A DNA stretch of 64,000 nucleotides from Ailurus styani (lineage: Eukaryota > Chordata > Mammalia > Carnivora > Ailuridae): the NCBI GenBank assembly GCA_002007465.1, contig LNAC01000019.1, positions 3,611,942 to 3,675,941 of the forward strand. The letters are read 5' to 3'. Under the pieces are notes generated by a model. The model ran no database searches. It saw nothing but the letters and a program-made list of their open reading frames with translations, and was not told the origin of the DNA. This document shows positions 1 through 12,658 of the stretch, one piece after another. Within the stretch, counting starts at the first letter, position 1. Each line of letters opens with the position of its first letter. The translations under genes were made by a program, and so were the position numbers.

Positions 1-277
1 GGCGAGACTCGGGCTCTCAGACCCCCCTCCCCGGCGAGGCTGAGCAGAGTCCAGGACTAAAGTGCATCACAACCCTCCCCGGCTGCAGCCACACACACCA
101 ACTGGAGACACACACCCGCCGGCACGGCCCGGTCCCCTTCCCCTCCTCCACCCGCGCCCCCGGTCCCTCTCCGCCCTCCCTCCGGCTTTTCTTTGCTAGA
201 CTCTTAACTTTTCCCCCACTCCCTCTCCAGCTCCCGCCCCCCCCACCCCAATCTTTCTCCGCTTTGAGTGTTCCGAG

Positions 278-349
278 ATGCTGCTAAAGCTAAAAGTGAA
301 GGAGAAAGAAGCAACTAAAAATATCCCCCGGGGCCGCCCGGCTCCTTGA
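278..349 (+). other. Possible 23-codon upstream ORF in the presumed 5' UTR
   Basis: An ATG at 278 opens a 23-codon lysine-rich frame that stops with TGA at 347-349. The next base starts another ATG, giving a stop-start TGAATG. The context has G at -3 and C at +4, which is moderate. If this part of the CpG island is in the mature 5' UTR, the ORF could reduce or re-route initiation. If it is intronic or upstream of the transcription start, it means nothing. No homology is recognised. Confidence 0.2.
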
Positions 350-381
350 ATGCAGGGAGGAGGGGGCAGGGGAGAAGGCGT

Positions 382-406
382 GGGGCGGGGTGACGGGGAG
401 GAGGGG
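382..406 (+). promoter_or_regulatory. Overlapping GC box and G-quadruplex motif
   Basis: Four runs of four G are separated by loops of 1, 4 and 4 bases. This fits the G4 motif, and the first two runs also form a GGGGCGGGG Sp1/KLF-type GC box. Such combinations are common in CpG-island promoters. Activity is inferred. Confidence 0.5.
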
Positions 407-3004
407 ACGCCGGAGGCGCCGGAGGGAGGGGTCGGGGGAGACCGAGGGTCAATTTCTCCTTTCTCCCCCCGCACTGTTCCCCTCTCCCGGCGGTCTGGCG
501 CTGCTTGGAGCCCGATCCTGCAAAACCCGGGCTGGGGGCGGGAGCGGAGCCGGAGCGCCTACCCGCCTGGGTGTCAGGCCGACGTGGTCGGTCACCTGAA
601 GTTCACGGAGGGTGGGGGAAGGGTTAAGGTTATGGTGTCTCGGGCTCGGGTTGTGTGTGAGCCTGTGCGTTTCCGCTGCAGACAGGCAGTGCGATCGATC
701 TCCCCCTCGCGAAATATCCGCGGCCGTGCCTGCCCGGGGGACGGGCAGGGGGCGCGGGTGGCTCGGGCCGAGCGCCCCCGCGGTTCCGTGTCACCGGGCC
801 ACGGCCGAAGTGGCGAGCGAGGGCACTTGCAGGCAGCCCGCTCCGCAAACATTCCTCTTTCTTTCCCCTTCCCGGTACGCAGGAGTCGACGCACAGGGCT
901 TGGGTTGTGCTTTTTTCCCCTTCCTTTAAAAAAAAAAAAAAATGCCCCTGTGCAGTCCTTTCTTCGCCTGCCCGCTAGAGGTTCTGAGGATAATATCACA
1001 TATGTAATATATATGCACATAAAATCACTCGCAGGCGGCCGCGTGTGTAGGGAAATTTTGTGCGAGGAAAGAGAAGGCGGTGGAGTCGGGGAGGGCGAGT
1101 TGGGAGGCTCCGCGCTGCGATTCACAGAAAACTCGCAGCAGTTGGTGGAAGAAGTGTGTGCGTGCACATGGCCGGCCGGCCAGTTCCCAGCTCTTTTCGG
1201 GGGCNGAGGAGGCGGGAATCCTGGGGGGGGGGTGTCGGGGGAGGCTTGCCCTGCTCGGACAAAATGGGCTTCAGTGTTCTCTGCGAACTTGCCCTTAGAT
1301 GGCAACTTTGGGAGCTGATGAGCTTGTGTGCGAAAACCAGGGCGGTGAGGTTATTTGGTCATTTTCCTTTCTTCTCTTCTCCCCCTGCTTAAAAAAAATG
1401 TTGGCGGGGTTAGAGGGAGGGTGGGAGAGGAGAAGGGATTTATCTGTTTTCGGCTCTGACGGAGATGGAACGCCTTCCCTCCCGTTGTGTGTAGCGCATT
1501 CGGGCAGCTGCAGGCTGCCCTGCTGGTGACCTTGACCCTGACCTCGTGCGACTACCCTCTCAGTCTGAGAGGAAATTCAGGCTCCATTTTAGCTCGTATG
1601 CTCGGTGGGCCTCTCCTGCTTGCTGGTGCCTGGCGATTAAGTTATATTTCAAGAGTGGGCTCTCCCACCCTGTTCTCTAATTGAATACTGTTATCCACTC
1701 CCTTAAAAAAAAAAAATCAACTCTTTCCAGTCACATAAAGCCACTTTTACTGAAGTAAGAAGCAATTACCTTTTGGAAACACCGTAAATGTCCCTCCAGT
1801 TTTTAAAGCGAAGCCTAATTTGCAAAGCTTTCCCACTTACCTTTGCATTGAATGGATTTTTGTGGATGTGTGCTGCCTGTTTGAAGCATGGTTTACACAT
1901 GTTTTGTAAGCAATTTGCATTTGGACTAAGAGCAATTTCTGGGCAAATGGTGTGTTTTGCAATTCAGACACAGTAACCCAAGGCTTCCTAAGTGCCGAGT
2001 GAGTCTTAAAGAAACTTGCAGTGGTGGGGAGAGGTAATAAATATTGACTTTGGGAAAATTAGTGTAAATCAGTATTTAATGTAGAATAACCTTGTAGTCT
2101 TAAATCCCAGTTTTAATGCTAAATTCTTTATTTGTTTATTTATACGTGGGGGAGGATTTTTTTCCTTAACCTGGAGAACCTTCTTTGTATAAAGTTAAAA
2201 TAAAGTAACTCTGGGGATTACTGTTGCCCTGATAGGTCATCTCAGGGTTTTAAGGCGTTAAAAAGCATTAGATTTTAAACTTAACCCTAATAAAAGGAAG
2301 GAGAGAGGTGTATAATTTTTTCTGGGGGGGGCAGAGGTTAGAGGGGGAATGAGATGGGGAAACTTTCTTTTGAAACGGAAGAACCCTTCTGAGTAAACAC
2401 TAAAGTGGCTAATAGCACTATTGATAGAGCTTTAAGAATCCAGAGAAACTGTAAACATATTTAAAATTAGAAGTAGAATACAAATTAGATTACAAAAAAG
2501 AAACTTGTGAAACTGAACCTATTGAAACTTCAGAGTGCTTTCTACTTTCCCATAGGCCCCCCCCCTTGCCTTTGCACCCCCTGAACCACTGCTACTAATA
2601 GACTTTATGCGCGGAACCTATTTTTTCTGTTATAAAATATAATACTAGCCAGGCACAGTGTGGATGGACAAAGTCCTCCCACTCTGCAGCACAGGCACCA
2701 GGGAACCTGGAAGTTCCACCCTCGAGTAGATTAGTCCTGGAAATCCAGACGAGCACTTGGTATTATCTGATACCGAGTCTGGGGTGCGCCTCAGCCCCTG
2801 GCACGGAGTTGCAGCAATTCCCCAGGCTGGGCTTGGGCCTGCTAAGGTTTCCTAGCTCCTTCTGTTCCACGAGACACCCATGGGACTGTTCAGAACCGAA
2901 TTAGCTTTGGGGATGGGCGAGCCTTTAACCTGACACTACTAACCTAAGCGTTAGATTTCTGATTTAAAATTCTACCTAGTCATTTCCTCCTGGGCCTCTG
3001 AAGT

Positions 3005-3006
<2 letters not shown>

Positions 3007-3042
<36 letters not shown>
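3007..3042. repeat. (GT)18 microsatellite
   Basis: Uninterrupted GT dinucleotides over 36 bases in intron 1. Probably length-polymorphic. Confidence 0.97.
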
Positions 3043-3045
<3 letters not shown>

Positions 3046-5868
3046 ATGGGCCTCATCCATATGCAGAAAAGAAAATGGCCTGTCCTATAGAGCTGCGTGG
3101 TGATTCCACTGGCCACAAATCAAAAAGAAGTTTTGCGCTAGTTTTTGGAGGAGACCTCCAACAAAGGGTGTTAAACCTAAACTGTTTTTTGAGAAGTGGC
3201 TTTAAAAAATCATGACTCCAAGTAAAGCCTTTATTTCTTGGCCTAGAGCAATATGATCATCTGAGAGTTTAAATATGATTCTGATGCTGTTGATGGCTCT
3301 TTTCTAAAAGTTCTTTCCATCAACAAGGTCCAATTCCACGTTCAAAAAAATGTCCTAGAGATCCTCTGAACTACACCACGTGCTTATCTGTAGCAGAATC
3401 CCAAACTGCATAGCTGAAAAATGTTTGTCAGTCTAAGAAAGAGGAAGAGGAGGAAAGTGATACTGTGTCTGCTTGCCAGGCCTGGGGCTCAGCACTTTGT
3501 GGACATCGTTACATTTGGGATCACTAACTGAAGAGGGGAAGGGTCAGGCAGGGCTTTCTCCTGTGCTTGTTACATCTGTAAAGCCTTTTGCCATTGGCGC
3601 CATCAGCACTTTTAAGATTTCCTCATTAGCTGCGACTTACCCATGAACATGTATGAGTTCAGATCCTATTATATTTATCATTGGAAATCTGCCTGATGCC
3701 TAGTCCCAAAGGGGAGCACAAAGGAAAAGTTAATACAACAGTTGTTTTGCTATTCTCGTGTTTTCATTGTTGACTCAGTTGTGGGTCAAGACCAGAACAG
3801 GTTATTTTGTTCTTCGTTAACAAAACTTTAAAAACCGTCTCTTGCTTTCTAGTAAATGTGCGAAGCAAAATGACAGGAAAGCAACAGGAGCTCTTATATT
3901 TCTATTTTTCCGTGTCGTTATATGTCTGTTGGCAGAGAAAGGGTCGAAGGTTTAACTCTTTCCCCTGCTTAGGCTTACTAATTTTTTCAGTGACGAGGCA
4001 TTTCCTCCTAACTATGACAGGAACCACAGGGAAAAATTTTGAGTCTGAGGCAATAAAATATTTCACTGCTCCTGTCAGACAGAGCTAATGATTCTGAAGT
4101 ACCACGTAGCAGACTAGGTTGATATTGGGCAATAATGTTCATCTGTTCTCCTGAAAGAAATCCGTGTATTCCTAATATAGTAAGTAGGGTACACTGAACT
4201 TTCCTGTTAAAATAAGGGAGATAGTTCAAAATCACATTCCTTCTAATGCTTCAAAATAGTTTCTAATAAAAAAATTGATTTTTAATTTATCTATGTGCTA
4301 CCATCTCGCTCTGGGGATGACACAGCTGGTGTGAGTTGACCAGTCTTCAGCACAAAGTGTTAATAAATCATGCTGGAGAAGAATAAACTGGACAGCTTTC
4401 GGCCAGTGTGAGGGCTGACTGTGCATTTGAGTTTTTAGAGCCTTTGAATGGCCTCTATTAGGAGAGGTCCAAGGGAGGTGTGGAAAATCTCTGTCTTGTG
4501 AGGCTTATACAATTAGATGGACAAAGGCCGTGGAAACACCCAAGGGACGGTGTTGTATTGGTGGAGCAACCGAGCAGGCTTCTCTTGGGGTCAAAAGGTG
4601 GCTTAAAATACAAGGAGTCCTATTAATGTCAAGATGGTCCTATAGGGAAGATAGGGTTTGAAATGTGTGCTGCCTGGCTGGGTTGGTAAACCAGTTTATG
4701 TAGTGATCCCAGTCGTTGGGGTTCAGACTGGGTCTGGATAAAGAGAAAAACTCACCCATGGTCACTCACCCTGGTCACCTGCATGCCAAGTGGCATCTTT
4801 GGATGCACTGGTGACAAGGTGTGACGGAAACGGGGGAGCCCGCAGTGTTCCTGCAACTGGTCGGCAGCGCCGTCTGTGAGAGCCGGAGGGCAGCAGGCAA
4901 CTAAGTACCTGAGAGAAGGTTCAGGTATCCTTTTGCCTTCCTTGTTTGAAGTTGCCTGTCCCTCCTCAATCATTTTTAAAGTATCTGTTGGAGCATTAGG
5001 ACAGGAGGACCGAAATGCAAACACAACAGGCTGGAACTGATCTCTTCATTCTGAGTGATGTATTAGTAATTTTCTATAATTTAATCAGACCGATCGCAGA
5101 ACAAGATAATGATGGTATGACCTACAAAAGAGGACGTTTGGGGGCGTTGAAGGCTTTCTAGCATAAGGTTTTACAAGACCATGGGCTTTGTGGCAAAGGA
5201 ATAGATTCTGAGTTTTCTCTTATTGCAAAGAAATCCAGACCGGGCCTTGTTATGGTGAGACATGTGGGGCTTTCTTTTCTTTCTTTCTTCTTTTTTTTTT
5301 TTTCCATCAGACCTTATTACTACTGTATTTTGGCTTAAAGTACTCAAGAATCAAATTTTAGAGATAGAGGTTATAAGTGAAGATGCCGTGTCCTGTTTCT
5401 GGTGTATTCTTTTCTATTCCCTACTTTGCTAGGTGTAGCTCAGTAATTCATACCATCTAGGGCCAAGTGTACAAAATACTTTATGGTTCATGGTCACTGA
5501 AATGTCTTCTGTCATATTTTATAAGGAACTAATGTGCAAAGTACAGACCTTAGAAAGAGCTAAGAGTACTCGATGGGCTGAAGTTACTAGCTGCTTTCCC
5601 TCTTCCATGTAGGAGCAAGTTTTGTATTTCTATCTTCTGTCTGTAAATTACATTTTTATGGTATCAAAGAATAGTGTATGACTAGGTGCTGAAGCAAGGG
5701 CCTCTCAGATGGCTCTTATCATTCCCCCAGGACCCACCTTTGGGATAGAATTGCTGTAGTTACAAGGTAGTTTCATAAAGTAAAATCAGACTTTGGCTTG
5801 ATACTAATCTTTAGCTGCATGGGTGCATATTGCTGTTTGTTTTATAAAAGTCCGCTTCACTGCCGTGT

Positions 5869-5890
5869 ACACACACACACACACACACAC
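5869..5890. repeat. (AC)11 microsatellite
   Basis: Uninterrupted AC dinucleotides over 22 bases. Confidence 0.95.
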
Positions 5891-6699
5891 AGAGGGAGGC
5901 TGCCCTGTAGCTAATTTTATAAAATGTACAGTGATACACGCCCACGGTCTGAGATCAGCATGTGGCCTTTAGCAACTCTGCTTTTCACAGACTGACCTAG
6001 GGTTATATTAAATGCAGCAGATTCTGTGTGCCTAAAAAGGATATTGTTTCCAGCCGTCCATTCCGTTCTTATTAAAAAACAACCTCCACCACAGAAGTTC
6101 TGTCTTGAGAGTTCTTAAGTGAGGAAGGCTGAGGTGCTCATGGCTTCTGATGTTGAGAAAGCCCGAATTCAACCAAGTTCTATCTGTCATCAAGGAAGAA
6201 ATGCATGGGTCTTCTCTGAAGCTTGAGCCTGAAAAAGCAGACCCTAAAATAATCTCTCTCTCTCTGTCTCTTGTAATTTCTGCCTGGGTCAGACAAGTGG
6301 TTTTAGACCCCGTTAGAAGTGTGGTGTGGAGGAAAGAAGACAAAAGCAGGGAGAGAGAGGAGGATCCCCGGCTGAGTTGTTCTGAGTACCCTGAAGAAGT
6401 CGGCCTTCAAAGGGGACTGGAGAAGGTCAGGGGAGGATGATCGTTTATGTGATTGATTTCCAGCACTCTGCTTATCTGAGTCGTGGAGACAGGCTACCGT
6501 GTTTGTGGAGGGTGACACATTTCCCTAAAGGAGTATTGCGCTGGTATCTTCAGTTGTCCGGTAGCATGTGTCGAAAGCTTGTGTTGTTCATAATGAGAGG
6601 AGAAAATAACACGTGACTTTGCCCTCTCTTCACTGTGTCTACTGTATATGGTACGACTTCAGTGAAAACAGAAAACACACATGCTTTTTAAGTTCACTG

Positions 6700-6960
6700 T
6701 GGTTAAGTATGGAGTGTATTGTGTACGGCATCAGGCTGTTCGGGACCCAGTTCTGGCACTCACTTGCTGTGTGACCTGGGGGAAATTGCTGAACTTCCCG
6801 GTCTTTGCTTTCTTCATCTCTCAGTAGTGGTAATAGTCCCTCTACCATAGGGTTAGCGTGAAGCTTGGTTGATAAATATCAGTGTTGATATTGATAACTA
6901 TCAATAATGTATACACCCATAAAACCTTGTCTTAACGAGTGCCTGCTGCATAGGAAGAGC
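6700..6960 (+). repeat. MIR-type SINE fragment
   Basis: It holds the typical MIR order: 'cactTgctgtgtgacctggg', then the 'cttcatctctcagtagtggtaat' type core, then a 'gggttagcgtgaa' segment. Diverged, ancient mammalian tRNA-derived SINE. Confidence 0.6.
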
Positions 6961-7567
6961 TGAAGAAATATAAGCTCTTATTATGTATATGAAATAAGTT
7001 TCTGTTTGCTTAGATTGTGATTAGACTACAGGAATTTCTGACCCAGGACGTTTTGGTGATTTCTGTGTGTAAACAGTTTTTTTTCCGTATATCTCATTAG
7101 AGCGATGAGTAACAATATGATATGGTAAAATTCTTTTATAAGGCTGTTAAAATAGGGCTTGACTAATACTTGTTTCATAGGCCAACAGCATTACCCTAGA
7201 GTTTTACTCTAGGAACATGTTCTGTGTTTGTGATTTGACCTGAATTATGTCTAAACTGTGTACTAATCGTATGAATTATGACTGGGTTTTACTGTAAAGT
7301 GAGGACAATAAATCCATGCTCACAGAATTATAGTGAGATTCAAATGAGAGAATAGGTATTTAATAAATGTTTATTTATTCATTTATTCAACAGTCAGTCC
7401 ACTGATTAAAATTACCCAGGGGAAATTTATATTGGTTTTTCCATGTGTTGTTTAGGTAATAGTTTAAATTTTGTACCAAAGAAGTAAAGGCAAGGTCTGC
7501 TGTTTCTAATGGCCGAGAACCAGTCCAAGAGAACACATTAAATTAATTTTAAATGAAGGATTCAGGG

Positions 7568-7601
7568 GTGTGTGTGTGTGTTGTGTTGTGTTGTGTGTGT
7601 G
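7568..7601. repeat. Imperfect GT-rich microsatellite
   Basis: GT repeats are interrupted by three GTTGT steps (TGTGTTGTGTTGTGTTGTG), then return to pure GT. Confidence 0.9.
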
Positions 7602-8034
7602 AGATAGATCATATCAGAGGTTACAAGCTAGTGGCCTACTGATGTGTTTTGCCCTACACGGTATGTTTAAAAACTTGCGGCAGCATTTGGAAATGGGCGG
7701 TTTCATATAAAAATCCAAATTTCTAGCTTCTTTTAAAAACTTGGACGAGCCAGCAGCACGGGGCCCACCTCCCCACATGGCGGCAATCTGCTGTCGTCGG
7801 TGGCGGCTGTCTCCCTTCCCCCGGCATGTGCTCGTCAGTCTGCCACGGTTCCTACCACTCTGCTGCCACGTCTCCGTCTGCGTACACACCTGCCCGCCTC
7901 CCTCATGTATATTACCTCCTGGCCCCTGCAGGCGTTTGGATTAGAAACTGTTCTACATTGTCCAACATTCTGTGAGCTTTTAATTCGTCGTTGAGGCTAA
8001 TGTATTGTAACCCTCGGTCTATGGCAGTATTAAG

Positions 8035-8250
8035 AAGCAATAGAGGGTGGGGATTAAGATCCTCGTACCACATGCATGAGACCCGTCCTGGTTGCACCAC
8101 ATTTTAGCCGTGACCTTGGCAAGGGACTGCAGTTGTCTGCCTGTTTTCACATCCGTACGATGGGGGAACATTGTAAAGCTTATGGGAACTGAGTTCATAC
8201 ATGTTGATATGTAGGCTCACGTCAGGCACATAGTATGCACGGTAAAGGCT
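8035..8250 (+). repeat. MIR-type SINE fragment
   Basis: Diverged copy with a 'ccgtgaccttggcaaggga' core, a 'cctgttttcacatccgtacgatggggg' type segment and a 'gtcaggcacatagtatgcac' end, all in the sense order of MIR. Confidence 0.6.
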
Positions 8251-8353
8251 GTGCTACATTCGTAGAGGTGAGGTGTAAATTCATTTCCACTAAGGATCTC
8301 AGTAGGATTGCTCCAACTGCTGCCTGTAAGTTTCTGATCACCATTAGGCAGCA

Positions 8354-8542
8354 CAGTGATTTTCAACCCTGGCTGCACATTAGAATCATCTGGGAGATTA
8401 AAAAGATGAAGACACACACACACACACACACACACACACAGCCCCCAGCAATTTAAATTTGATGGCTCAGAATGGATCCTGAGCATGGACATTCTTAAAA
8501 AGCTGCCCGAGTTATTTGAATGGCTAGCCAGTGTTGAGGACT
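8354..8542 (+). mobile_element. MER5A-like hAT DNA transposon fossil
   Basis: The left end reads CAGTGATTTTCAACCCTGG followed by 'ctgcacattagaatcatctggg', which I recognise as the MER5A terminal region. The right part, with 'ttaaaaagctgcc' and a degraded inverted end near 8540, is also consistent. A CA microsatellite (8412-8440) sits inside it. This is a nonautonomous, inactive element. Confidence 0.7.
8412..8440. repeat. (AC)n microsatellite inside MER5A-like element
   Basis: 29 bases of alternating A and C. Confidence 0.97.
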
Positions 8543-8739
8543 CCTCAACTTCCCGGAACTCCCACTCTGGGCTGATGCCTTTTCTGCCAAAAGTAAAAAC
8601 ATGGCATGTTGAGCCTGGGTGGCTTATCAACAATAATTTGTTTGACTTTTAAAACCCTAGAAATCGCTCATTGACTCCCACTCCTCCAAGCTGAAACCAG
8701 ACGCTCAAGGAGGCACCTGCCCTGGGCAGGGGGCATGGA

Positions 8740-8875
8740 CTCCAGTCTTCTCTCTTACCCTCTCCCACCATGATCGCCAGGGTTTCTCACCCCCTTTGTG
8801 ACTTTGGGCAAGTCAGTGAACCTCTCTGTGCTTAGTAGCACCATCTTGTAAAATGGATAATAGATGGCTCACACA
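8740..8875 (+). repeat. MIR-type SINE fragment
   Basis: It has the sense-strand core 'tgactttgggcaagtcagtg' followed by 'acctctctgtgctt' and a 'tgtaaaatggataat' segment, typical of MIR. Confidence 0.65.
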
Positions 8876-10429
8876 GTCTGTGTATATTAGACTGTATTGT
8901 TCACAAAGCATTTTCACTGATCTCACCTGCCTGTAGGCAGGCAGGAAGGACACTTTTTCCCACCACTTGGATGGAAGTAGAAAACGAGCCATGGGGAGGA
9001 AGAAACTAGCTTGAGGTCGCCAGTGTCAGTACTATGAAGGGCTGGACCATCTTCTGGTCTCCTGAGGCCCGCTGCATCTCTGAGGACTTTGAAACCTTCT
9101 TGGGACCCCGGACGTGAGGACATGCCTTTGCCACCTGCACTCTCTCCAAGACCCTCCGTTATAGGAGGAACCCTTAGGTGCTGATGGAGCGTGTTGCTCT
9201 GTGATTCATGAGGACTTGTGCTACCAATAATATATTTCTTTCCTCAAAGATTTATTTTGACCTCAGACTAAGCTGAGGGTAAGAGAATTAGAGTCACATG
9301 CAATGACACTTTCTGGGGTCTGAAATACGTGCTCCATATGGAGAACACTGCTTTCGTGTAATGGCCTAGAATTATAGTTGTCTTCTAATCTGTGCTTGTT
9401 TGGCCCTACTTGTTAACCCAACAGTCCTCTCCAGAGCATGAAACACAGCTGTATTTGGAAGGAAACAAAGTGTGGGACACCCTCTGCTTCAGGAAATGTT
9501 CCTGAAATGTGCTACATGATTTCTCCCTTCTAGGGGAAACAAACCTCAGATAATCACATACTGGATTTTAATCTGACCTTAAGAAAGAGGGGAACCAAAT
9601 TAAAGTGAGCTGCTTTTTGACACTGCTAGGAAGAGAGAAATGTCACAATCTAGAAGTGGGGCTTGGATTGGCTGGACCACGAGATCATGTTTAGAGAGAA
9701 GTACTATGCACTGATGGCTACTCGAATACTTGCTGATAGATGAGAAAATATATACCAAGAAAAAAAAAAGACAAGTATAAGTATTTTAAATATGACTTAA
9801 GTGTTCTCCATGAGACCAGAACCATAGAAATCACAGATATGAATTCTTATTAATTTATTTTTAGAAGTCTATATTGGCTCTTAATGGCAAACATAGTGCA
9901 TGTTTAGTATAAATAATGAAAACTATGTAGAAATGTTTAAAGTAAAACGTGAAAGCCCCCTTCCCCAACTTCCATCCTCAGAGATAACCAGATTTGTAGA
10001 CAACAAGCAGAAAGATAACAAGCAACGTTTAAAATTCAGCCTTCATTCGAAAAAATGGATGCATTTCAGCAGAGTTGGCTGAGTTAATGCAAGTACTGAA
10101 TTCAGAACAAGGGTGGCAACACTGGTCTTGTAAACTGATTAGATCACATCTGTACGTTGAATGCCAGATTGGGTGCCCTGATTTAAAGGGGGAAATTGAT
10201 AAGCTACTCACCAGGAGGGAGGCAACTAGAAGCGAGGCTCCTGAAATCATCCACAGAGGAATTATCGATTGCGACAATTGGGAATTCTGAATTTGAAGCT
10301 AAGAGTGAAGAGAGATAACAGTCATGCCTGGTAACTACATTCAAATATACAAAGTTCTTTTAAGTGATAAAGGGAGTCAACTTTGAATTGTCATTTCGCC
10401 TAAATTTGTAGTTTGTGTCTGAGAACTGA

Positions 10430-11530
10430 TACCTGATTCATTCATTCATTCATTCATTCAGTAGTAACTGAGGGTTCTCTACCAGGGACTAGGGATCAGT
10501 GGAGTTGAATAGAGCATGGTCCCTACTTGCAAGGGGCTCGAGCCAAGGGCGCAGAGAAAGAGATAGAAATAAATAATCAAAATTTGGCTTGAAAGGTATT
10601 TTCATAGATTTCTGAAATGCTTACCAGAAAATAGGGACTAGGACCAAGAGGGTAGAAGTTATAGGGAAGATAACTGATTTTTTTTAAGATAAGGGACTAT
10701 TGAATAAATACAACTGTGCAAAAAATGAAACAGAAGATCTTGTGTTCACAAGGAAGCTGGTTCAACCACCTGGCAGGGGTGATTTTCTAAGGACTTCAGG
10801 TAAAGAGGGTTGGGATGGGAGGAGACATGTTGAACTCTGAAATCATTTAACATTGTGAAAAAGAATTCTATAAAGCAAATGCTGCTTTGCTTGGTGTCTG
10901 TCACAAAGTTGAGATCCGTTCCTACAACAGAGGAAAACGTCTCGGTATACTGAACTGAAAGCCTTTTCAGAGAATAACGGTCTATGTCAACATTATGGTG
11001 TCACATTAGCGCAGCAAGGACATGATCTGCTGAGAGTTGTAGTCCCTACTGGGGGCTCATTCATTAAGAAAAAGTTTTAAGCATTTACCTGCCCGGTAGA
11101 AATTGTAGAGAAGGCAGTCCCTGCTGACAGTTCTTTCAAATGTTGACACAAAACAATCAGAGGATAAGCACAAATCAATATGCTAACAAGTGCACGACAA
11201 TATAATATGAATTTGATGTGTAAGTGTTCGAGGAAATGGGAGTGAGGGCAATGGGGAAAAGATTCCTGGAGAGAAGCGATACTTCAGACGTCCTCGAGGG
11301 AGGGATGGATTTAGATCTTGAGAAGAGAGAACATTCCAAGCAGAAGAAATGACATTAGCCAAAAGAGGTTGAAATAAGCCAAAAATATGTGGGACACACT
11401 AAGAGAAGAAACTTAGCTGAATCAGAAGGGTTATATTGGTGGTGGAAGGAGAGGAGGTAGGAAAATGTAGTAGGAGCTGGTCCAGATGATAAGAGATTAT
11501 GATTACTAAATTTTGTAGTTTGGATACAAT
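10430..11530 (-). mobile_element. L2 (LINE-2) fragments, antisense
   Basis: Starting from the TTCA repeat, the strand reads 'gtaactgagggttctctaccaggg' and then, near 11220-11350, a 'cctggagagaagcga' and 'gaacattccaagcagaagaaatgac' type segment. This is the order of the antisense L2 3' region. It is old and diverged, and parts of the middle are not recognisable. Confidence 0.5.
10437..10460. repeat. (TTCA)6 tetranucleotide repeat
   Basis: Six TTCA units. They sit at the edge of an antisense L2 fragment, whose 3' end normally carries an ATTC/GAAT repeat, so this is probably an expanded L2 tail. Confidence 0.9.
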
Positions 11531-11834
11531 ACAGAATCAACTGTGAAATGTAGTCGTTTCTTTCAGTGGGATAACAAAGGAGATGGAGGGTGAGGGCCTA
11601 AGCGGGGGGTGGGGTGACTCTTTAAGTAGGGAGGGCTGTTGAAAAAGCCCGGATTCCACCTTGAAGGTGTCTCTGGAAGAGATCGGCCAACAATGGCCTT
11701 CTCTGGGGACAGTGCTCGGTGCTGCACACCTCCACCAGGGCTGCCCAGTGCCTCTTGCTCCTTTCTCACCTCTTTGGTTTTCCTTGGCAAGGAGAGCTCT
11801 AATGCAGTGCCTCCCTTCGAAGGTTGTAAAGTAG

Positions 11835-12310
11835 GTGCTATTTACAAAAAAGAACACAGCTAACATTTATGCACAGGCAATGAAGTGCAATGGTAAAAGG
11901 GACATCTGTAACCGACAGCCCAATCTAACACATTTCAACACTGTCGAACTTCTAAGGTGCTCTTCTCCTGCTGCCTGTCCCCGTTATCCTAAATCTGTTT
12001 ACGGTTCCTCTCGCTTTACCCTATTCGGTTTTGCTTGTCTTTGGGATTTGTAAAAATGGTAGCATACGGCACTCATTCTGCACCTTGGTTTTTCACTCAG
12101 CCGTTATCTTGGTGAGTTACAGCCACACTGACGCTCGTAGCTGTGGTCTCCCTGTCCCTGCTCTCGGGTGGTACACTGATGAAACACACCACAATGGACG
12201 TATGGTTCATTTCTCTTTGCTATGATGAACAGTGCTGCTGTGCACGTGCATGTGCAAATCACTTTGTCTTGAGGGACTGTCAAGTTCAAAGTGTAGGATA
12301 TGAGTCTTCT
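11835..12310 (-). mobile_element. Ancient L1 (L1M-type) 3' UTR fragment, antisense
   Basis: Diverged segments such as 'ttttcactcagccgttatcttgg', the 'catttctctttgctatgatgaacag' region and 'gtgctgctgtgcacgtgcatgtgcaaat' resemble antisense L1M 3' UTR sequence. Boundaries are approximate. Confidence 0.45.
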
Positions 12311-12658
12311 AAAATTTTAATTCTTGCCTGCAAGCTGGAATTTTATCATTGGCTACCAATACTGTCCATCTTTTCTTAAAGCATCAGCCTTTATTTTGTT
12401 TGTTTCCAAGAAATAGTGTGCCAGATACCCAAATTTGAATGACTGTAGTTGAGCCATTATTCTTTCATTAGAAGTGATGTTCCCTGAAAAGAGTGGTTGG
12501 TTCAGCTCCCAACTGAATCACAGGTTTACTTTTCCTGGAGATAGCCATCATCACACTTCAATAATGGTAGAAGTGCTTCATGGACATGTTTCAGTACATA
12601 TCATATTAAAAAGATGTTTACTCAGGGTCAATCTTTATTTTTCTAAACACATTTTTTT

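Larger units (their letters stand above)
1..1310 (+). promoter_or_regulatory. ZNF827: CpG island, presumed ZNF827 promoter and 5' end
   Basis: This stretch is GC-rich and full of CpG dinucleotides, unlike the AT-rich sequence after it. It has GC boxes (for example GGGGCGGGG at 382-390) and no obvious TATA box, which is the usual form of a broadly active vertebrate promoter. It lies about 28 kb upstream of ZNF827 exon 2 on the same strand, so I take it as the promoter, 5' UTR and start of intron 1. I could not place the transcription start or a first-exon splice donor. No reading frame here matches the expected N terminus, so the first coding exon is probably just upstream of position 1. One undetermined base is at 1205. 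Open frames in this island are by-products of high GC content. Confidence 0.7.

Noticed and set aside
350..1318. 322-codon open frame across the CpG island
   Set aside because: High GC content keeps several frames open on both strands here. The translation is low-complexity, crosses an N and contains a poly(A)-encoded lysine run. No family resemblance.
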